This document shows positions 10,619-17,961 of a stretch of 47,053 bases of DNA, piece by piece (position 1 is the first letter of the stretch; each line of letters begins with the position of its first letter). Made by a program: the position numbers and the translations under genes. Origin of the DNA: Clostridiales bacterium (lineage in GTDB: Bacteria; Bacillota; Clostridia; Christensenellales; Aristaeellaceae); the NCBI GenBank assembly GCA_015056325.1, contig SVGL01000003.1, positions 146,927 through 193,979 on the forward strand. The letters are read 5' to 3'. Under the pieces are notes generated by a model. The model was not told where the DNA came from, did no database searches, and saw only the letters and a list, made by a program, of their open reading frames with translations.

Positions 10619-11422
10619 ATGAACCGTATCCTCTGCTCTACAGGTGCCATCATCACCAGGAAGAACAACCGCGACTATCATCTGCTGGGGAAGATCGTGC
10701 CCCAAATCCGCTGTGATGGCCTTGAATTTATGATGTATACCAGCTGGCATGGGGAGATCGAGGCCCTCAAGCGGGCGCTGGCGGATTACAGCGTCCCGGC
10801 GTTCCACATGACCAAGCAGATCGGCGAGCTGGTCAGTCAGGGCAGCCTGGCGGAGGGAATCACCCTCCTCCGGGAGGACTGCGAGCTGGCGGCAGCCATC
10901 GGCTCGGAGCTCCTGGTGCTGCACCTGTGGTCGGGCCAGGCCTCCGACCAGCATATCGAGCGCAACATCGCCGCGTACCCCGTGCTGCGGGAGATTGCGG
11001 ATGCACATGGCCTCCTCCTTACCGTGGAAAACGTGCTGTGCAACACCCGCGATCCCATGACCCACATGCGTGTGCTGGCGGAGGAATACCCGGACATCGC
11101 CTTCACCTTCGACACCAAGATGGCGGCCTTCCACAGTCAGCTGGAGGCGCTGTATCTGCCGGAGAATGCCTGGCTCTGGCCGCATATCAGGCACTTCCAC
11201 GTCAACGACTACGCCGGCGGTCACATGGACTGGGCCAACATGAGCGTAAAGCAGCTGGGGCAGGGACATATCGACTTTGACCGGTTCTTCGCTTTTGTGC
11301 GCGGCCTGGGGTATACAGGCGATCTCACCTGCGAGGCCACGGCGGTCAGGGAGGACGGCTCCATCCGCTTTGGCGAGCTGAATGCAAGTCTGGAACGGAT
11401 CAGAAAGGAGATGGCACGATGA
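10619..11422 (+). CDS. Sugar phosphate isomerase/epimerase-like TIM-barrel protein
   Basis: A 267-aa protein of the xylose isomerase-like TIM barrel (AP endonuclease 2) superfamily. Putative metal ligands lie in the expected order: Glu in LLTVENVLCN, Asp in FTFDTKMA, His in IRHFHVNDYAGG and Glu in LTCEATAV. The barrel entry ELLVLHLWSG is typical. Members act as epimerases or isomerases of sugars, inositols or keto-sugars; the substrate cannot be deduced. The ATG starts 9 bp after the stop of the phosphatase-like gene with a GAGGTG ribosome site, and the gene's own stop overlaps the next ATG by 4 bp, which makes co-translation likely. Confidence 0.85.
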   Translation: MNRILCSTGAIITRKNNRDYHLLGKIVPQIRCDGLEFMMYTSWHGEIEALKRALADYSVPAFHMTKQIGELVSQGSLAEGITLLREDCELAAAIGSELLVLHLWSGQASDQHIERNIAAYPVLREIADAHGLLLTVENVLCNTRDPMTHMRVLAEEYPDIAFTFDTKMAAFHSQLEALYLPENAWLWPHIRHFHVNDYAGGHMDWANMSVKQLGQGHIDFDRFFAFVRGLGYTGDLTCEATAVREDGSIRFGELNASLERIRKEMAR

Positions 11423-12000
11423 AACTGCTCTTCATCTTCGGCGCCCACGCGGCGGGCAAAATGACCGTCGGTCAGGCGGTGTCGCGCATCACGCCCTTGA
11501 AGCTCTTCCACAACCACATGACCATCGAGCCGGTGATCGAGCTCTTTGGCGCTTACAACGGCGCGGTGACGGAGCGCCTGCGCCAGGTGGTTTTCGAGGA
11601 GTTTGCCAAGACGGACAATTACGGCCTCATCTTCACCTTCATCTGGGCCTTCGACGTGTCCTATGACACCGAGTACGTCCGCTGGCTGACGCAGCTGTAC
11701 CAGGACGCCGGCGCACAGGTGGACTATGTGGAGCTCATCTGTCCGCAGGATGTGCGGCTCATCCGCAACCGCACGGAGAACCGCCTGAAGGAGAAGGCCT
11801 CCAAGCGGGACGTGGCGCTGTCCGAAGCGCGGATGCTGTCCTCGGAGAGCCGCCACCGCTGCAATTCCGAGCCGGGGGAGGTCTGCGAAAAGCTGGGTGT
11901 GGCTCCGGAAAGGTACCTGCGCATCGACAATACCGATCTCAGCCCGGAGGAGGTCGCGGAGATGATCGTCAGCCACTTCGGGTATGATATAATCGAATAA
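11419..12000 (+). CDS. P-loop nucleotide kinase-like protein
   Basis: A 193-aa cytoplasmic P-loop protein beginning MKLLFIFGAHAAGKMTVG. The Walker A motif is GAHAAGKMT (residues 8-16), with Met where Ser or Thr usually follows the Lys; the LFHNHMTIEPV segment is characteristic of a small family annotated as AAA or shikimate kinase-like ATP-binding proteins. An Arg-rich lid (IRNRTENRLKEKASKRD) supports a phosphotransferase. Substrate is unknown. The ATG overlaps the TGA of the isomerase gene (ATGA), so it is translationally coupled. With the phosphatase-like gene it may form a small metabolite-handling unit, which is inference. Confidence 0.75.
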   Translation: MKLLFIFGAHAAGKMTVGQAVSRITPLKLFHNHMTIEPVIELFGAYNGAVTERLRQVVFEEFAKTDNYGLIFTFIWAFDVSYDTEYVRWLTQLYQDAGAQVDYVELICPQDVRLIRNRTENRLKEKASKRDVALSEARMLSSESRHRCNSEPGEVCEKLGVAPERYLRIDNTDLSPEEVAEMIVSHFGYDIIE

Positions 12001-12006
12001 GCACAC

Positions 12007-12082
12007 AAGCGCTTCCGCAGCATAGGTTGAAGCAGCGAGGGGATCGCCCACCGCTATCATCTGAAGCGAGGAAGTGCTTTTT
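12007..12082 (+). promoter_or_regulatory. Long-range stem covering the ribosome site of the cotJ operon, followed by U5
   Basis: AAGCGCTTCC (12007-12016) pairs with GGAAGTGCTT (12070-12079, one G-U), enclosing a loop of 53 nt with a smaller AGCG...CGCT hairpin, and is followed by TTTTT two bases before the ATG at 12085. The 3' arm includes part of GAGGAA, the only candidate ribosome site. It may be the terminator of the upstream operon, a translation-control element for the coat genes, or both. Confidence 0.45.
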
Positions 12083-12084
12083 GC

Positions 12085-12903
12085 ATGAACAATAAATGTG
12101 GCTGCGGCTGCGATGCCAGTTTCGTGCCGGTGACTGGCAACTGGGATTTCAACATGGACGGCGGACGCCAGCCGGGCTCCGGATGCCAGGCGGGCTCCGG
12201 ATGCCAGCGTCAGCGGCAGAACCGCTGCAACGCCTGCGAGAAGAACGCCTGCAACGGCCGCGCGGACTGCACCTGTGAGCGCTGCATGCGCCGCCGGGAG
12301 AACGACTGCAATGCCTGCGCGAACCGCGAGAAGAACGCCTGCACCGGCCGCGCGGACTGCACCTGCGAGCGCTGCATGCGCCGCCGGGAGAACGACTGCA
12401 ATGCCTGCGCGAACCGCGAGAAGAACGTCTGCACCGGCCGCGCGGACTGCACCTGCGAGCGCTGCATGCGTCGCCGGGAGGCTGAGTACAACAACTGCGG
12501 CAAGCAGAAGAACAAGGCCGATAACCGCGGCGTGGGCATCATGTGGGCGAAGAAGCAGGAGATCGATGACGTTTACGACTGCGGCCGTGCGCTGAAGGCC
12601 GGCACGCTCTATCCCGAGCTCCACAAGCCCCTGAGCGGCTACTATCCCTGCGATGAGGACTGCGGCGACAAGTGCCAGCAGATCGCCTTCGCCATGTGGG
12701 AACTGCGGCTCTACCTCAACACCCATCCCAACGATAAGGAAGCCCTCATGATGCTCCACAAGCTGCAGACGGAGTGCTGCGAGCCCAACTATGCCACGAC
12801 CTTCCTGGAGGACGTCATCTGCACCGACGGTACGCGCAATCCTGCCTGGCGCTGGAAGCATGATCCCTGGCCCTGGGAATATGACGCCAACTGCGGCTGC
12901 TGA
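12085..12903 (+). CDS. CotJA-CotJB fusion with an N-terminal Cys-rich repeat region
   Basis: A 272-aa protein in three parts. Residues 1-45 are Gly/Cys-rich (NNKCGCGCD). Residues 46-132 are three tandem Cys/Arg repeats of 27-30 aa, each with CNAC, C(T/N)GRADCTCERC and MRRRE. Residues from about 150 hold a CotJA-like segment (RALKAGTLYPELHKPLSG) and then a CotJB domain (ELRLYLNTHPNDKEAL, ending WRWKHDPWPWEY). In Bacillus, CotJA, CotJB and CotJC are separate inner spore-coat proteins; here the first two are fused and a Cys-rich arm is added. CotJC follows 21 bp later. The role as a cross-linked coat component is inference from the family and the cysteines. Confidence 0.88.
   Translation: MNNKCGCGCDASFVPVTGNWDFNMDGGRQPGSGCQAGSGCQRQRQNRCNACEKNACNGRADCTCERCMRRRENDCNACANREKNACTGRADCTCERCMRRRENDCNACANREKNVCTGRADCTCERCMRRREAEYNNCGKQKNKADNRGVGIMWAKKQEIDDVYDCGRALKAGTLYPELHKPLSGYYPCDEDCGDKCQQIAFAMWELRLYLNTHPNDKEALMMLHKLQTECCEPNYATTFLEDVICTDGTRNPAWRWKHDPWPWEYDANCGC
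12220..12480 (+). repeat. In-frame tandem repeat encoding Cys-rich units
   Basis: Three units: 12220-12300 (81 bp), 12301-12390 and 12391-12480 (90 bp each). The last two are almost identical at the DNA level, the first lacks three codons. The unit length is a multiple of three, so unit number can change without a frameshift. Confidence 0.95.
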
Positions 12904-12924
12904 CGGTGAAGGAGGGAAACGAGC

Positions 12925-13578
12925 ATGTTTGTGTATGAAAAGAAGCTGCAATATCCCGTGCGCATCGCCCGGCCCGACCCGAAGATGGCCGCGCGCATCA
13001 TCAGCCAGTACGGCGGCCCGGACGGCGAGCTGGGCGCCTCCCTGCGCTACCTGAGCCAGCGCTTCGCCATGCCCTGCGGCGAGCTCAAGGGTCTGCTGAC
13101 GGACATCGGCGTGGAGGAGCTGGGCCACCTGGAGATTGTGGGCGCAATGATCCAGCAGCTGACCCGCAACCTGAGCTGCGAGGACATCAAGAAGGCCGGC
13201 TTTGACGCCTACTTTGTCGATCACGGCGCGGGTGTGTACCCTACCAGCGCGGCGGGCATGCCCTACCACGCGGCCGGCATGCAGTCCAAGGGCGATCCGC
13301 TGACCGACCTGCATGAGGACATCGCCGCCGAGCAGAAGGCCCGCACCACCTACGAGAACCTGCTCCTCCAGGCGGACGACCCGGACGTCATCGACGTGCT
13401 GCGCTACCTGCGCCAGCGGGAGATCGTCCACTACCAGCGCTTCGCCGAGGGCATCGAGATGGTGAAGGATCAGCTGGACGACAAGAACTTCTACGCCTTC
13501 AACATCAGCCTGCCCATTGATGATAACTGCTCCTGCGGCTGCGACGGTCAGAAGAAACGCTACGTCTGCGACAACTGA
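12925..13578 (+). CDS. cotJC: CotJC spore-coat manganese catalase
   Basis: A 217-aa ferritin-like di-manganese catalase of the CotJC type, which decomposes hydrogen peroxide and sits in the spore coat. Metal-ligand helices are visible as GVEELGHLEIV, HEDIAAEQKART and RQREIVHYQRF. The N-terminus FVYEKKLQYPVRIARPDP is typical for CotJC. The C-terminus ends in a short Cys-rich tail (CSCGCDGQKKRYVCDN), which matches the cysteine-rich style of the fusion gene before it. GGAGGG precedes the ATG, 21 bp after the stop of the CotJA-CotJB gene. A strong terminator follows. Confidence 0.95.
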   Translation: MFVYEKKLQYPVRIARPDPKMAARIISQYGGPDGELGASLRYLSQRFAMPCGELKGLLTDIGVEELGHLEIVGAMIQQLTRNLSCEDIKKAGFDAYFVDHGAGVYPTSAAGMPYHAAGMQSKGDPLTDLHEDIAAEQKARTTYENLLLQADDPDVIDVLRYLRQREIVHYQRFAEGIEMVKDQLDDKNFYAFNISLPIDDNCSCGCDGQKKRYVCDN

Positions 13579-13593
13579 GCAACAGACGCTCCG

Positions 13594-13622
13594 GCGCCCC
13601 GTCTTTGGCGGGGCGCTCTTTT
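13594..13622 (+). terminator. Rho-independent terminator of the cotJ operon
   Basis: GCGCCCCG (13594-13601) pairs with CGGGGCGC (13609-13616), followed by TCTTTTG. Confidence 0.9.
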
Positions 13623-13628
13623 GCATTC

Positions 13629-13657
13629 TTGCGTTTTGGGCGTAAACATGGTATGAT
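13629..13657 (+). promoter_or_regulatory. Promoter of the glycosyltransferase gene
   Basis: TTGCGT (13629-13634), a 17-base spacer and TATGAT (13652-13657), directly behind the cotJ terminator. Confidence 0.7.
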
Positions 13658-13703
13658 ATTCTCGGAAGAAAAGCGTTGATTCCAAGTACTGGAGGAATGC
13701 CCT

Positions 13704-15875
13704 GTGAAACCGATGAACGACCGCGCGCCGGTGCGCGTGCTGGTGGTCGGCATGACGAGCACCGTCGGCGGCGTGGAGAATTTCCTGATGGCCTACTGCG
13801 GGCGCATGGACAGAAAGCGCGTCCGCTTTGATTTCCTGTCCCGGTATGAGAACGCGGCTTATGCGGACAAGCGCCGGGAGATCGGCAGGACCTATGTGAT
13901 CCCCCGCCGCAGCGAGGATCCGGTGAAGTACTATCGGGAGATCCGCGCCTTCTTTGAGCAGCACGCCAAAGAGTACGACGTCATCTGGGACAACGAGTGC
14001 ATGTTCAACGACATGACGCCCCTGAAGCTGGCGGCGGAGTACGGCATCCCGGTGCGCATCGCCCACAGTCACAATCCCCAAAACAGCGATCCCTCCCTCA
14101 AGGGCAAGGGCCGCGGCGCGCTTCACCGCATGCAGCGCCGGACGATGGCCAGGTACGCCAATGTCCTCTGGGCCTGCTCTGAGGAGAGCGCCAAGTGGGC
14201 CTGCCCTGCGATGGATCTGCCCTTCACCATCGTTCCCCACGCCATCGCCGCGGCGGATTATCGCTTCAACGCCGTTACCCGCGCCCAGGTGCGCGCCCAT
14301 TATGGCCTGGAGGACTGCCTGGTGGTGGGCCATGTGGGTCGGCTGCATTATCAGAAGAACCAGACCTTCCTGCTGGAGGCCTTTGCACGGCTGCACCAGC
14401 GGGAGCCACGGGCCCGTCTTGTCCTGATTGGCGACGGCCCGAACCTGCTCTCCCTGGAGGCCAAGGCGGTCGACCTGGGCGTGGAGAACGAGGTGCTCTT
14501 CCTGGGCATGCGGGATGATGTGCCCCGTCTCTTGCAGGCCTTTGACATGTATGTGATGCCCTCCCGCTTTGAGGGCCTTGGCATGGCGGCGGTGGAGGCC
14601 CAGGCGGCCGGTCTGCCCTGCCTGCTGTCCGACGCCTTCCCCCAGGCGGCGGCGATCACCGACCGGGTGGAATTCCTTGCCCCGGAGGATCCCGACGTCT
14701 GGGCCGAGCACATGCTGGACACGCTGGAGGGCCTTCCGGAGGGCCCGCGTCCCGATACGATTGATGACATCACCTGCGCTGGCCACGAGCTCTCGGAGGC
14801 CGCGGAGCGTCTTACCCAGCGTTTTGAACAGCTGGTGCGGGAGAAACCCTCCTTCAAGCGGCGCTTCCTGCTGAACACAAAGGCAGAGGGGCCTGTGGAT
14901 GTGCTGGCAGACAGAGCAAGACGGGACGTCAGCCGGATTGCCGGAGAAAACGGCTATGTGCTGCTGAACCAGGAAGCTGCGCCCAAAACGGACAAGTGGT
15001 ATCAGCAGGCGCTTCACTATGCCCGCATTACCCTGGACTGGGGCAGGCTCTTCTTCAAGCTCCACCACGGGGATCTGCTGCTGATGCAGTACCCCTATCA
15101 TCCGGCGAAGATGGCCCCCATTGCCCGCTGGGCGCTGCATTTCCTGCAGTGGAAGGGCGCCAAAACCGCCGCCTGGGTGCATGATCTGGACAGCCTGCGC
15201 CGTCTGGATGACGCCTCCGCCCGCTGGAGCGACCAGGAGCTGCTCACCCGCTTTGATCAGGTGATCGCCCAGAATCAGCGTATGAAGGACTACCTGATCG
15301 GCCAGGGCCTCCATGAGGACAAGGTCATCACCGCGATGTTGCAGGACCTGACCGAGGGCGGCGATGTGCCCGTCCGCGAGCTGTCCATGAGCGTGTGCGT
15401 TGCGGGCGATCTGAGCCGAAAGCGCAGCCGCTACCTCCATGACCTGCCCCGCACGAAAGTGGTGTGGCACCTGCACGGCGAGGGCTGGAAGGGCAAGGCC
15501 AAGCGCACCGATATCACTTGGCACGGCGGCAAGCTGGAGGCGTTGGAGGGCTCCTTCGGCCTGCTTTGGGGCGGCATGAGCTGCCAGGGCATCACCGGGG
15601 CCAACGGCGCCTATGCCATGATCACATCGCCCCGCACGGCCAGCCTGTACCTGAGCGAGGGCATGCCGCTGATTGTGTGGAAGTGGGCTGCGCTGGCGGC
15701 CTTTGTCCGGGAGAACAGCCTGGGCCTGGTGGTGGATAACATCAGCGCCATCCACGGGGCCATCGCGGCGCTGACGGCGGAGGAATACGCCCAGATGGCC
15801 GCCAATGCCCGTGCCTTTGGCGCGAAGCTCCGCCGGGGCGAGATGACCCGCGAGGCTTTGGAAGAGCTGGGCTGA
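13704..15875 (+). CDS. Two-domain glycosyltransferase (GT4 fused to a Gtf3-like domain)
   Basis: A 723-aa cytoplasmic protein with two halves. Residues 1-390 form a GT-B, GT4-family transferase: GGVENFLMAYCGRMD at the start, HVGRLHYQKNQTFLLEAF, LIGDGPNL, and the donor-binding SRFEGLGMAAVEAQAAGLP. Residues from about 395 resemble the Gtf3 or galactofuranosyltransferase-like fold: HHGDLLLMQYPYHP, AWVHDLDSLR, WHGGKLEALEG and a late GMPLIVWKWAALAAFV. The fusion suggests two sequential sugar transfers in polysaccharide or glycoprotein synthesis. Start is the GTG at 13704, 8 bases after GGAGG; an in-frame ATG at 13713 is too far from it. It has its own promoter and no visible partner genes. Confidence 0.85.
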   Translation: MKPMNDRAPVRVLVVGMTSTVGGVENFLMAYCGRMDRKRVRFDFLSRYENAAYADKRREIGRTYVIPRRSEDPVKYYREIRAFFEQHAKEYDVIWDNECMFNDMTPLKLAAEYGIPVRIAHSHNPQNSDPSLKGKGRGALHRMQRRTMARYANVLWACSEESAKWACPAMDLPFTIVPHAIAAADYRFNAVTRAQVRAHYGLEDCLVVGHVGRLHYQKNQTFLLEAFARLHQREPRARLVLIGDGPNLLSLEAKAVDLGVENEVLFLGMRDDVPRLLQAFDMYVMPSRFEGLGMAAVEAQAAGLPCLLSDAFPQAAAITDRVEFLAPEDPDVWAEHMLDTLEGLPEGPRPDTIDDITCAGHELSEAAERLTQRFEQLVREKPSFKRRFLLNTKAEGPVDVLADRARRDVSRIAGENGYVLLNQEAAPKTDKWYQQALHYARITLDWGRLFFKLHHGDLLLMQYPYHPAKMAPIARWALHFLQWKGAKTAAWVHDLDSLRRLDDASARWSDQELLTRFDQVIAQNQRMKDYLIGQGLHEDKVITAMLQDLTEGGDVPVRELSMSVCVAGDLSRKRSRYLHDLPRTKVVWHLHGEGWKGKAKRTDITWHGGKLEALEGSFGLLWGGMSCQGITGANGAYAMITSPRTASLYLSEGMPLIVWKWAALAAFVRENSLGLVVDNISAIHGAIAALTAEEYAQMAANARAFGAKLRRGEMTREALEELG

Positions 15876-15887
15876 AGCAAATAAACA

Positions 15888-16296
15888 GGGCGTGCAATTC
15901 GCTGTGAACTGCATGCCTCAGGGTGTCAAAAACCTTGATTCTCCATGGAACGTCAGGGATACAGAAGCTTCAGGTATCGCGGCTGCATCGGAACCTGCAA
16001 AGGAACAATGCGGCGACTTTGCGGAGGCTTGCTTCCGCGGCAAGCGGAGATTCAAGCAAGCCTCCGCAACCGGAGCTGCCCTGCATATGCAGCCGCGTTT
16101 CCGACCCCATAGGAGCAGGAGGGGGTTCGGGGGAAAGCATATTTTTGCTTTCCCCCGGCGGCTTTGCGCCGCTTTCGACGCGCGAAAGCGGCCTCCCGCT
16201 TCTGATGTGCTGTCCCCATGGAAAAAAGAAGTTAACCATGGCCGCAGCCACCCTTGACACACAAGAGGGATGCAGTTCACTGCGAACCGCATCCCT
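15888..16296. repeat. Hairpin-rich non-coding element with inverted terminal repeats
   Basis: About 410 bp without a credible gene. The ends are inverted copies (23 of 29 bases): 15889-15917 and 16267-16295, each itself a hairpin around TTCGCxGTGAACTGCAT; the similarity continues inward to GTGTCAA. Inside are a perfect 16-bp stem (16019-16034 with 16054-16069), a 12-bp stem (16128-16139 with 16146-16157, C+GGGGGAAAGCA) and a 9-bp stem GCCGCTTTC/GAAAGCGGC (16168-16192). It separates two convergent genes, and its end hairpins may act as their terminators. It looks like a MITE-type element or a structured RNA. Confidence 0.75.
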
Positions 16297-16311
16297 TTTG
16301 TGTTGCTGTAT

Positions 16312-17199
16312 TTACTTCATTTTCGAGTCGAGCCAGGCCATGATCTCGTCCAGCACCGCCTGGGACCAGAAGTTGCCCTCGTGCTCCGCGCCCAGCACAC
16401 GCACGAAGTCCGCCTCATAGCCCAGGGAGCAGAGCTTTTCATACATGCGCTCGCCCTGGTCATAGGGGACGACGGGGTCCGCGTCGCCGTAAAGCAGCTG
16501 CATGGGCGGCAGCTCCATGCCCTCGCGCAGAAGCTGCAGCGGGCTGATGGCGTCCGCAGCGGCGCGGCCCTCTGCGCTCTTCCAGGAAGCGCCCAGAATG
16601 CGATTGAAGTACCCTTCTGCGCCGGGATCCAGCACAGCCGTCTCGTAAGGGCCGAAACGGGTGACGAAGAGGCTCATCATGTCCGTCGGTCCGAAGACAT
16701 CCACCACCGCCTTCACCGCGTCGGACTGCTCGGGGTGCACATCGCTGACGTAGCGAGCGTCATCGCCGGTCAGGCCCAGCAGCAGCGCCGTGTTGCCGCC
16801 GGAGGATGTGCCCCAGGCTGCCACGCGGGCGGGGTCGATTTGATGCTCCTCGGCGTGGGCGCGCAGGTAGCGGATGGCCGCCTTCACGTCCCGGAGGAAC
16901 GCAGGCGCCGGATGGCCATCGTTGCAGGAGCGGTGGGTGACCGTCGCCACCACATAACCGGCCATGGCAAAGCGCCCGATGTGGGGCAGGTGATAGCCGA
17001 TGTTCGGGGACGTCCAGCCGCTGCCCTGGATGAACACAATCAGCGGGTAGCGCTTGTCCTTGGTGAGGTCATTTTTCCAGGGCTTGAGGATGCGCAGGGT
17101 GACGTTCTGGCCGCCCTCGCGGGAGAAAACGATGTCCGGGGTGGACTCTGCCAACCCGGTCAAGAGGGGATTATACGGGATCGTCTTGATGGGCTTCAT
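16312..17199 (-). CDS. Alpha/beta hydrolase (BD-FAE/esterase-lipase type)
   Basis: A 295-aa serine hydrolase without a signal peptide. The nucleophile elbow is GTSSG (Ser132), the acid lies in YGDADPVVP (Asp239 or Asp241) and the base is His273 in GAEHEGNFW. The oxyanion motif, usually HGGGW, reads QGSGW (58-62). The family splits carboxyl esters, often acetyl or feruloyl groups on plant polysaccharides, but the substrate here cannot be fixed. AAAGGAGCG lies upstream of the ATG, and a near-consensus promoter lies about 40 bp further. The gene is monocistronic and convergent with the glycosyltransferase. Confidence 0.88.
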   Translation of the reverse strand: MKPIKTIPYNPLLTGLAESTPDIVFSREGGQNVTLRILKPWKNDLTKDKRYPLIVFIQGSGWTSPNIGYHLPHIGRFAMAGYVVATVTHRSCNDGHPAPAFLRDVKAAIRYLRAHAEEHQIDPARVAAWGTSSGGNTALLLGLTGDDARYVSDVHPEQSDAVKAVVDVFGPTDMMSLFVTRFGPYETAVLDPGAEGYFNRILGASWKSAEGRAAADAISPLQLLREGMELPPMQLLYGDADPVVPYDQGERMYEKLCSLGYEADFVRVLGAEHEGNFWSQAVLDEIMAWLDSKMK

Positions 17200-17234
17200 T
17201 TGGGAAACGCTCCTTTCGCGGATGCTGTGGCCGC

Positions 17235-17263
17235 ATTATACCACGCATCGTCCGCGGATGCAA
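17235..17263 (-). promoter_or_regulatory. Promoter of the alpha/beta hydrolase gene
   Basis: On the minus strand TTGCAT (17258-17263), a 17-base spacer, and TATAAT (17235-17240). Confidence 0.85.
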
Positions 17264-17387
17264 GAATGGATGCAAAATAGTCGGATTTTATACAAGAGAC
17301 GCATATAATGATGCAAATTCGCTTTTTGGGGAAAGTGTTTTCAAAATGTTTTTTTCCAAAAACACAGGAAAAAAGAGGCAAATTACA

Positions 17388-17416
17388 TTGACTGCATTTG
17401 CCATTTGTGTTATTAT
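17388..17416 (+). promoter_or_regulatory. Promoter of the TasA-like surface operon
   Basis: TTGACT (17388-17393), 17-base spacer, TATTAT (17411-17416), in an AT-rich stretch that contrasts with its surroundings. Transcription would start near 17423, leaving a leader of about 540 nt before the first intact gene at 17962. The 120 bp upstream are AT-rich with a GTGTTT/AAACAC inverted repeat, which may be an operator. Confidence 0.7.
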
Positions 17417-17645
17417 ACAGATTGTAATAATAGGTTTACTGTCCCCCAAAGGCAGTAAGCCTGATTGGAGTCGCATTATTCCATGATTTTTCGGCTCCAA
17501 ACCAGCGTTTACTGCCCATCGGAGACAATCCGTGAGACGGTACGGCAAAGAAAAGAGGTTGATAGGACGAGATGAGATGAATCCGGCGGCGCGATTGCAT
17601 ACAAGCGCAGGAGCGGATCGTCATGGTTGCGTTGGCGATGCGTGA

Positions 17646-17861
17646 AAGCGTTTCCAGTATCCGTGCTGCCAAGGGAGCGTCGAGAGACAACTCCCCGGTT
17701 TACCCATTCCGTACCTGGGCTTGAACTCCACCTGGCTGCAGTCGGGAGCAGGCGTGATCGCGGGCATTGCCCTCGCGGCGATGCCTCTGCTATCGGCCAC
17801 GCTGACGGAGCAGCACCCGGTGGCGGAAATGCCCACGCAACCTCCCCCTGAGGGCGAGTGA
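17646..17861 (+). pseudogene. Possible remnant of a SipW-type signal peptidase
   Basis: No intact gene lies between 17200 and 17961. One frame here, open from the stop at 17643 to the TGA at 17859, reads LPGLPIPYLGLNSTWLQSGA and then a hydrophobic segment ending in an Asp/Glu- and Pro-rich tail. IPYLG-x4-WLQS-xAG plus a membrane segment is how SipW-class signal peptidases end. The +1 frame just upstream (17623-17724) reads IRAAKGASRDNSPV, like the TKGDANxDNxPV region that precedes it in SipW, but the two are in different frames and interrupted by stops. I infer a decayed sipW. No proper start or catalytic Ser region can be assigned. Confidence 0.4.
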
Positions 17862-17961
17862 TCGCCCCACGACCCGCAGCGAAAGCTGCACCCAACCCCG
17901 GAATCTCAGGCGTATGCCTGGAAAAATCGTTACCCCAAATAAAGAAAAGGAGGAATTCAAA

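Noticed and set aside
12220..12480. Possible CRISPR-like repeat
   Set aside because: Units are directly adjacent, in frame, and encode Cys-rich protein repeats; there are no unique spacers.
11221..15914. Minus-strand frames of about 800 codons opposite the isomerase/cotJ genes and opposite the glycosyltransferase
   Set aside because: Same strand-mirror effect; the plus-strand genes have clear motifs and ribosome sites.
15892..16257. Open frames of about 120 codons across the hairpin element, on both strands
   Set aside because: They start inside the terminal hairpins (similar short starts appear at both ends because of the inverted repeat), have no ribosome site and no protein-like composition.
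17300..17310. TATAAT at 17304-17309 as a second promoter of the fibre operon
   Set aside because: The -35 position at 17 bases upstream (TCGGAT) does not match; the promoter at 17388-17416 is better.
17627..17851. A 74-codon frame in the leader of the fibre operon
   Set aside because: TTG start without a ribosome site and Arg/Pro/His-rich translation; a different frame carries the SipW-like fragment.
17907..17920. Small hairpin CAGGC-gtat-GCCTG ahead of subunit 1 as an attenuator
   Set aside because: Only five pairs and no U run; too weak to claim.
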